64,000 nt of DNA from Ambrosia x helenae. Its lineage: Eukaryota; Streptophyta; Magnoliopsida; Asterales; Asteraceae. The notes under the pieces were generated by a model that was not told the origin of the DNA, searched no databases, and saw only the letters and a list, made by a program, of their open reading frames with translations. Within the stretch, counting starts at the first letter, position 1; every line of letters begins with the position of its first letter. Shown here in pieces: positions 59,301 through 64,000 of the stretch. The stretch is from positions 248,001 to 312,000 of the forward strand of contig JAUTDX010000155.1 in NCBI GenBank assembly GCA_030844895.1, read 5' to 3'. The position numbers and the translations under genes are program-made.

Positions 59301-59935
59301 TCCCTATGTCTGGTGCTTCAGTAAGCGGTACTCATGTCGGTTGGTGTGCAGACAAGCTGGTTTGGGAAAGTAGAACAAGATGGAATAGATTCAAGCCTCA
59401 ATATCCCCGAAGAAAAGTTCATAGGGATATTGATCCTCAAACCAAGCTAAAACGGGTTACTTTGATATACAAGGCACCTGAAGTGATGAGAAAAATACCT
59501 TTGATGCCCATGCCACAACATTTCAGTGCTGATTTTATTTTCTGGTATTATGATTGGAGGAAGGCTAAAGCGGTGATAGTGTTGAGAGACGGGAAGGACA
59601 AATACAAGCATGTTCATGTATTTGATCCAATGTGGTTGATTAATTGTACTTTTGAAGACATCATCATGCTTTTCTATAATCCGATCTACTTTGAGCCGAA
59701 AGACGCTGATCAAGCAAGGAAGTATACTCAAGTGGTTGGAGTTTGCTTTGCTTATGATATTAATGCAGGGAGTAATTTGGAGAGTAAACTTGGAAAGACG
59801 GTGAAGATGGCAAATGTGTCGAAACCAGTGAAGAGAATGTTTGAGCCGGCAATGACTAATGAGCAGAAGAAACAGCTCAGAATTAAGCTGATGAACAAAG
59901 CAATGGACGAAAAGAGAAGACAATCCAATCAATAG
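56312..59935 (+). CDS. Extra (env-position) ORF of a SIRE/Maximus-like Copia element
   Basis: An intact ORF of 1,208 codons from MADQTENVETP. A reading from 56258 adds 18 codons, but an acceptor-like CAG directly before 56312 favours the later ATG. The N-terminal 300 residues look globular (VVYALATPTIIYKDIIEDFY, FVSGGYDVMRKSL-like region). A highly charged, Lys/Ser-rich part, a predicted coiled coil (about residues 550-650), a long Asp/Glu tract (58230-58440) and a conserved C-terminal globular part (GRALGWTYLGRLKCIAAKWE, WCADKLVWESRTRWNRF) follow. SIRE-type elements carry an ORF here often called env-like; I see no signal peptide or clear membrane segment, so an envelope role is not supported by this sequence. 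Confidence 0.8.
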   Translation: MADQTENVETPVENIVSEPVPENVQEGESSSTSSWLFEKTHNCCAYLGDEEKNVEFTRIIEFLRRSRVVYALATPTIIYKDIIEDFYKNAKYDFWDNQTIIRSKIQDLEMFITESDIREALQIKFEVSEDPRELSWTEQKACFSRMNYKGPITDGSMYKGKLSVQFKYFAHVIIHVFGCVSGGYDVMRKSLSSLMVALTLNKPFNVSGMILDRMLEMLKGVKKKQFMLYPRFLMMIFDHKYPELKKDPTMILGQDHINIRTLVRMKGYKGVPDNEKPPHRRLFGALASQDYTDPGKNRARHDDSDSDNDDPLVYVDASTKRKRQVVNPGSKGKGKGKTDQGSSKQQEVRKKSTAKKGTGLVDEESVDSEETEVEERWDSDTENVRTTKRKATMVGESESLNKSIEEAEKRKKSLNVEDEGLGVDLDELNNGETVVVNLPKAKHKTMSKKTSTKQLREKELAQLLKGKRVPDAGTSSKLSSPVTKKQKKSKEAETISADQLNVALDNVLDMFRKPQKEKEVEPSRSKSKKVTVDDDVMKQVNKKMDDMMKMIVAQQAEIAKFKQNEEKMLQIVVVSKSNQDEINEKVKKLEAKNEKLEGKCARNKNRIKLIKEDNKELRAENKRLSDLIDDLYNVAPKLKEGEEDKEEEEEKVDYEDSESDEEKDDDEDDEESDKNDDEDDNDDDDDAEGSGRQKENDSDSDDDDDGGDDTSKFTFEERTSKKKSTGESSSKKKKGENVDSDESIFWNEKVRSLSDDAKQVYKDMLERREWTIEFTGCFAEIFQTDDLRYELEYEDPDLEEGEVPASVAKEILDGLAQRVGKTFEEFIVDESIPDIFEKDIGSHSDDKNTPELDEVEVEDITHEEFPQYFRETDTDEIFLDFTETPNNSAKKKAQQRSAEFVEKVFGADKQESSNQSDELKSYLKKLREMDENRPKPEAQGNFYRFHNAKFKGRALGWTYLGRLKCIAAKWETGILYFNRFIDLLTLPYWAVRDLCRFPMSGASVSGTHVGWCADKLVWESRTRWNRFKPQYPRRKVHRDIDPQTKLKRVTLIYKAPEVMRKIPLMPMPQHFSADFIFWYYDWRKAKAVIVLRDGKDKYKHVHVFDPMWLINCTFEDIIMLFYNPIYFEPKDADQARKYTQVVGVCFAYDINAGSNLESKLGKTVKMANVSKPVKRMFEPAMTNEQKKQLRIKLMNKAMDEKRRQSNQ

Positions 59936-59948
59936 TCGAGGGGGAGTT
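59936..59948 (+). promoter_or_regulatory. Polypurine tract before LTR Y
   Basis: GAGGGGGAGT lies between the stop of the extra ORF and LTR Y. Confidence 0.8.
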
Positions 59949-60507
59949 TGTAGATGCATTTTGCGACTAGTGATTGGATACTAACATATGTTAAGTTGTG
60001 CTGAGTGGGCGAAGGTAGACATAAAGTGGGCGAAGGTAGATTGCTAATGGGCGAAGGAAGAATGGAAGCTGATCAAGAACACATTCGTACCTTTGTACTG
60101 GGCGAATGTGGAACTCTTCCACATTCGACCACAGCAAAGGGGCGAATGTGCAGAGTCTATATATAGTTTTGTGTTTTTGTGAATGTAAGAGAGTTATTAG
60201 TTGTGTGTGTTTTGAGGTCAGGTTCCAGGTTAGATTGAAAGTGTCTGTATTTGATCTAGATTAACCGTACTGTCATTGTAATCAAGTTTATGCAAAAGTT
60301 AATCTATGAAAAGCTTTGAAAATGATGTTAATTGTGTTTTGATTTGAGTTTATATCAGTTTGTTCAAAGCTAGGGTTTCCGCACCTGGTTTGGTAACTTG
60401 TATGATCAAATAATCCTGTTTTAGTCAAAATTCTTACGTTTCCGCACCTGGTTTGGTAACTTGTATGATCAAATAATCCTGTTTTAGTCAAAATTCTTAC
60501 GCTTACA
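59949..60507 (+). repeat. LTR Y of the Copia composite (559 bp)
   Basis: TGTAGATGCATTTTGCGAC to CTTACGCTTACA, preceded by a purine tract and followed by a primer site. It carries GGGCGAAGGTAG and GGGCGAATGTGG motifs, a TATA box (about 60161) and a 63-base tandem duplication (60375-60437 and 60438-60500). No second LTR Y is seen. Confidence 0.85.
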
Positions 60508-60510
60508 AAG

Positions 60511-60523
60511 TGGTATCAGAGCC
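60511..60523 (+). promoter_or_regulatory. Second primer binding site, after LTR Y
   Basis: TGGTATCAGAGCC three bases after LTR Y. The composite therefore has two LTR-primer-site junctions. Confidence 0.88.
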
Positions 60524-61758
60524 GTGGTACCGATTTGAACGATCTAACAGTCGTTTGAATCAATCACAGCTCGTTTTTCATGTTTTCAGTCATAAAATTC
60601 AGATTTTGATTGAAAGGTTGAAACCCTAGAAACCATAGATTCTTAATTGAACCCGAAATCATGTGATTTTTCCATGTTTTTGTGAATTCGAGGGTTAGGT
60701 TTTCATTTCCGCACCTTTCTGAACAAGTTTCATCATCAAATTCATAGGATTAGAGTGATTGTGGACTGATTTGAAGAAAATATTGATCAAGAACACGTTC
60801 AGTCTGCACATTCGCCCCTTTTTGAAAGTCGGGTGGGCGAATGTGGAATGTTACTGGGCGAAAGTAGCTGTTTTTGGGCGAACGTGGAAAGGGTCAAGTG
60901 TTATTTTACATTCTGGTTTACTATTCTACCTTCGGGTCAACAAAAGTGGGCGAATGTAGAAGTACCAGGGGCGAATGTAGAATTTAAGGCCTAAAAAATT
61001 TCGATGATGAAGATTTTTGGGAGAATGGTGATGATGTCTTCACAAATTGTTGATGAAATGATGATGAAACGTTTTATTGTGGGGTAGTCATGAGAATCAA
61101 CAGTATGATAATCAGATTCAAATGACTATTATGGGCCAGAAAATAGACAGATTTTATTCCGCATGAAGAGAACAGTCAACCCAGTTCCTGTATGTTTGAA
61201 GGAACTTATTCTGAAGTGTTGTTAAGAAGAAGGAAATCAAGTTTGAGATTTCAATGTTCTGAAAGTAATGAGGTATCCTAGTAGGAGTCATGTGGCACGT
61301 AGGTTCAACGAAAGTTTCAAGATTACAGTCCTGAAGAATTTCAAGAGCTATTGGTAGATATTGTTGGCCCCGCCGAAAACTTCAGTTTCTGAAGCATTTC
61401 AAGTTCTTCAATTAGTACTGGTAGTTCCTGATGAAAGCTTCTGATTGCTTGTTCCACTCGTCTACGGCTTGTATTCTGTCGAACAGATGAAGTTACTCAA
61501 GAACATGATTGATTTATCATATGAGATCTCAGAGAAACTTGGTGAAGCATCAGTCAAGGGGGAGATTGTTGATGTAACAATGTGTCTGATACTTCAACAA
61601 TTATTGACTAAAGATGCTAGGAATTTTCAAAGAGGAGAATGTGTTGATGTTGTAACAATGTGTCTGATACTTCAACAATTATTGACTAAAGATGCTAGGA
61701 ATTTTCAAAAAGGAGAATGTGTTGATGTGCAAGAGATTTGTGGATTCGCTAGCAACGT
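60524..61758 (+). other. Second leader joined to a 3' internal fragment
   Basis: The first 500 bases are a leader with GGGCGAATGTGG-type motifs (60810-60985). The rest looks like pol-distal 3' sequence with GGGGGAGATTG purine tracts. No gag is present between them, so most of the element that followed LTR Y is missing. Confidence 0.6.
61574..61729 (+). repeat. 78-bp tandem duplication before the last purine tract
   Basis: Two copies of GTAACAATGTGTCTGATACT plus about 58 bases at 61574 and 61652. A frame is open through both, giving a repeated 26-residue unit, but it lies in the 3' untranslated part. Confidence 0.85.
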
Positions 61759-61771
61759 CCAATGGGGAGAT

Positions 61772-62309
61772 TGTTGATGCACTTTCTGTGGACGTCACTG
61801 TCGAATAGACTAGGGTTGAGTCTAGGTATAGTGTTATATGAGATTGTGGTGATCCATAAGGGCATTTTATGGATCTGACGCATTTGTAAAATATAGGACA
61901 ATACCAAAGCCAAGTTCGACCTATATACACTGGGCGGATATGGAAGTTTTCCACATTCGACCCTATCAAATGGGCGAATGTGGAAATGCTCCACATTCGA
62001 CCATTCCAAAGGGGCGAAGGTGGCTTTTGGGTATTGGACTATAAATAGCAATCTCATGTGTTATTGTTCATTTGGTGATTTTGAGTTTGTACTTTGAATG
62101 CTCTCAAGGGGGAGGTCATGCCCGACCTCCCCCGGCCACGAGATAGACGTTTATCCTACTGATGACAGTGTCTGTAACCGTTTCTGTAGTAATACGAATT
62201 TGTGATGACGTTGTTATCGTGTATTTCTGTCTCGTCTCGAATCTCCCATCTGAAACCGAGTTGTTTTCGCTTAATCGATCCATGAATTCGGTTATTAACC
62301 GGATTTTCA
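61772..62309 (+). repeat. 3' LTR X of the Copia composite (538 bp)
   Basis: TGTTGATGCACTTTCTGTGG to GGATTTTCA, preceded by the purine tract AATGGGGAGA. Includes paired CCACATTCGAC and GGGCGAATGTGG motifs (61930-62028) and a TATA box (CTATAAATAG, about 62040). LINE sequence resumes at 62310. Confidence 0.9.
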
Positions 62310-64000
62310 GGGTTCAACTTCAAATTCCTTAAGAGGTGTTGGTTTGGGTTCCAGGATGACTTCATTCGCTTATTTGATGATTTTTATAATGGGGGCGGAC
62401 TAGGGCCGGGATGTGCGTCGTCCTTTATTTCTCTAATACTGAAAAGGAATGACCCGGTTGGGTTTCAGGATTTCAGGCTTATCAGTTTGGTTGGATGTGT
62501 CAACAAGGTGCTTTCAAAGGTTCTAGTGGCCAGACTCAAACTAGTTATTGGGAAACTAATCTCGCCCGAGCAGTCCGCGTTCTTAGCCGGTAGAAATATT
62601 ACGGATGGGCTACTCATGTTGAACGAGGTTGTTGGGTGGTTAAAAAAGAATAAAATGAAAGGGATGATTTTTAAGGTGGATTTAGAAAAGGCCTATGACT
62701 CCTTGAATTGGGACTTCTTGGAATCCATCATGCTTCAAATGAATTTTTCGGCTATGTGGTGCATATGGGTTATGGAAATTGTTAGATCAGCTAGGGCGTC
62801 GTTTTAGTAAATGGCTCGCCTACACACGAGTTCGTGTGTGGTCGTGGTCTTAGACAAGGCGACCCCCTTTTGCCTTTCTTGTTTGTAATTGCTATGGAGG
62901 CGCTTTCTGGTGTTATGAGGCGGGCGAATGAGGTGGGGCTGTTTAGAGGATTGAAATGCAGCTCCAGTGGGATACTTTTGTCACGCTTGTTATATGCAGA
63001 CGATGTTCTTTTTCTCGGGGAATTGTCCATTGCTAATGCGAAGAATCTAAAGAGGATCCTTAGATGCTTTTACTTAGTAAATGTAGTGTCCTCGATTTGG
63101 GTGTGGAGAATGGTGAGGTACAACACATGGCTGATGTCCTTTTATGTAGCCCCATCACTTTTCCTTTTACGTATCTAAGCCTACAAGTTGGTGCAAATAT
63201 GAACCTTTGTAAGAATTAGAAACCGGTGGTGGATTCTTTTAGGAATAAGCTATCTATTTGGAAAGCGAAGACATTATCGTTTGGTGGTCGTGTACCGCTA
63301 TTTAAATCGGTGCTCAACGCCTTACCTACGTATTATTTCTCCCTTTTACAGCACCCGGGAAGATTATCGATGAGCTTGATAAACTACGAAGGGTATTTTT
63401 TTGGGGAGGTTCGGAAGAAAAGGCTAAGATGAATTGGGTTGCGTGGCAAAGGGTTAGTGCCCCGGTTGAATGTGATGGTCTCGGATTAGGTTCTCTATAG
63501 GATGCCAACTTATCTATGTTGGCTAAATGGTGGTGGCGATTTAAAGTTGATTCCAACGCACTTTGGAGAAAGGTAATTTGGGCTATACACAGTTCATCCA
63601 GGGATTGGAATCCGGTCCCTTCGAGGCTTTCAATTTCAGGGCGATGGAAACAGGTTCACACGTCGATGCAAATGGTCAAGCGTTCGCGGGTGGATGTGGG
63701 TTGGGCTATTCGTGGGGTAGTGGGCAATGGGTTGGGTGACTTTTTCTGTCTGGACTATTGGGCAACGGATACGCCTTTGGCTTTTGTTTTCCCATCTTTG
63801 TTCGCGCTAGAAAGAAACTAATTTGTTATTGTTGCGGATCGTGTTATGCAGCTGAGTTTCGGGTGGGGATGGGATTGGAAAAGAAACAATTTTACAGATG
63901 CTGGATAGACTGATCTGGATCAGTTTCACAGCCTTGTTGTTGTTCCGGTTTTATGCGGTCCTCAAGACAGGTGGGTGTGGACTCTTGGTAGTAGCGCTAT
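62310..64000 (+). pseudogene. LINE ORF2, reverse transcriptase half (3' half of the split LINE)
   Basis: Continues the ORF2 interrupted at 45790. RT motifs: NDPVGFQDFRLISLVGCVNK, FLAGRNITDGLLMLNE, KVDLEKAYDSLNWDFL (motif A), GLRQGDPLLPFLFVIAMEAL (motif B), RLLYADDVLFLGE (motif C). Later parts show LSIWKAKTLSFGGRVPLFKS, LAKWWWRFK and DRWVWTLGS, the usual plant L1 C-terminus. Frames change near 62800, 63110, 63420 and 63500. It runs off the window end. Confidence 0.9.

Larger units (their letters stand above)
45791..62309 (+). mobile_element. SIRE/Maximus-like Copia composite inserted in the LINE
   Basis: About 16.5 kb. Order: 40-base remnant of LTR X, tRNA-Met primer site, leader, gag, pol (protease, integrase, RT, RNase H order as in Copia), promoter-like region, extra ORF, purine tract, complete LTR Y with its own primer site and leader, a 3' fragment, purine tract, complete LTR X. 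Gag-pol is broken by frameshifts and the extra ORF is intact. The LINE reading frame continues across the insertion (APD | GFNFKFLKRCW). Confidence 0.85.

Noticed and set aside
56312..59935. Calling the extra ORF a functional envelope protein
   Set aside because: Position suggests the SIRE env-like ORF, but no signal peptide, membrane segment or glycoprotein features were seen.
61445..61777. 110-codon plus-strand frame with an internal repeat
   Set aside because: It lies in the 3' untranslated part of the Copia composite and its repeat is a DNA duplication; no domain is seen.

Overview
This window is plant nuclear DNA made almost entirely of transposable elements. It comes from a eudicot and, judging by the element families, most likely from the daisy family (Asteraceae). 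That placement is recognition from memory, not a search. I see no bacterial operons, no CRISPR array and no confident single-copy host gene. The only gene-like model intact as far as it can be read is a FAR1-related (MULE-derived) gene running off the left edge.

Layout. (1) 1-11427: a minus-strand FAR1-related gene (exon 2 truncated by the window edge, intron, exon 1), followed by a decayed PIF/Harbinger ORF1-type (Myb/SANT, NAM-associated) pseudogene. A unit of about 3.98 kb holding FAR1 exon 1 and the pseudogene is duplicated in tandem (727-4706 and 4707-11427). The second unit is interrupted by a 2.75-kb solo LTR with 5-bp target-site duplications (TSDs). (2) 11646-18857: a complete minus-strand Ty3/Gypsy element with two LTRs of about 2.4 kb, TSD AAATT, a tRNA-Met primer site and a gag gene but no pol, so a gag-only non-autonomous element. 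(3) 18979-24192: a hAT-like DNA transposon (8-bp TSD) that carries a decayed reverse transcriptase of an unusual type. (4) 24201-31130: TE debris, MITEs, inverted repeats, a possible eIF4B-like gene fragment and an Au-like SINE. (5) 31134-41642: a composite of two related Athila/Tat-type Gypsy elements on the minus strand, flanked as a whole by CCCAG. One contributes a 3' LTR and an Athila ORF-1/env-position gene; the other is a young non-autonomous element with a tRNA-Asp primer site and a zinc-knuckle ORF. (6) 42450-64000: an L1-type LINE split by a Copia composite of about 16.5 kb (SIRE/Maximus type, 45791-62309).

How the parts relate. The nesting gives an order of events: LINE before Copia; tandem duplication before solo LTR; one unidentified coding-like stretch hit first or second by the gag-only Gypsy and the hAT element. 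The Copia composite holds three LTR pieces of two types, a frameshifted gag-pol, an intact 1,208-codon extra ORF, and an apparently separate promoter with a 5'-leader intron in front of that ORF. A short motif, GGGCGAA-N-GTGG and its variants, recurs some 30 times in both orientations across its LTRs, leaders and internal promoter. That motif system, the promoter/intron arrangement, the unusual RT and the CCCAG-flanked composite are the items most worth following up.
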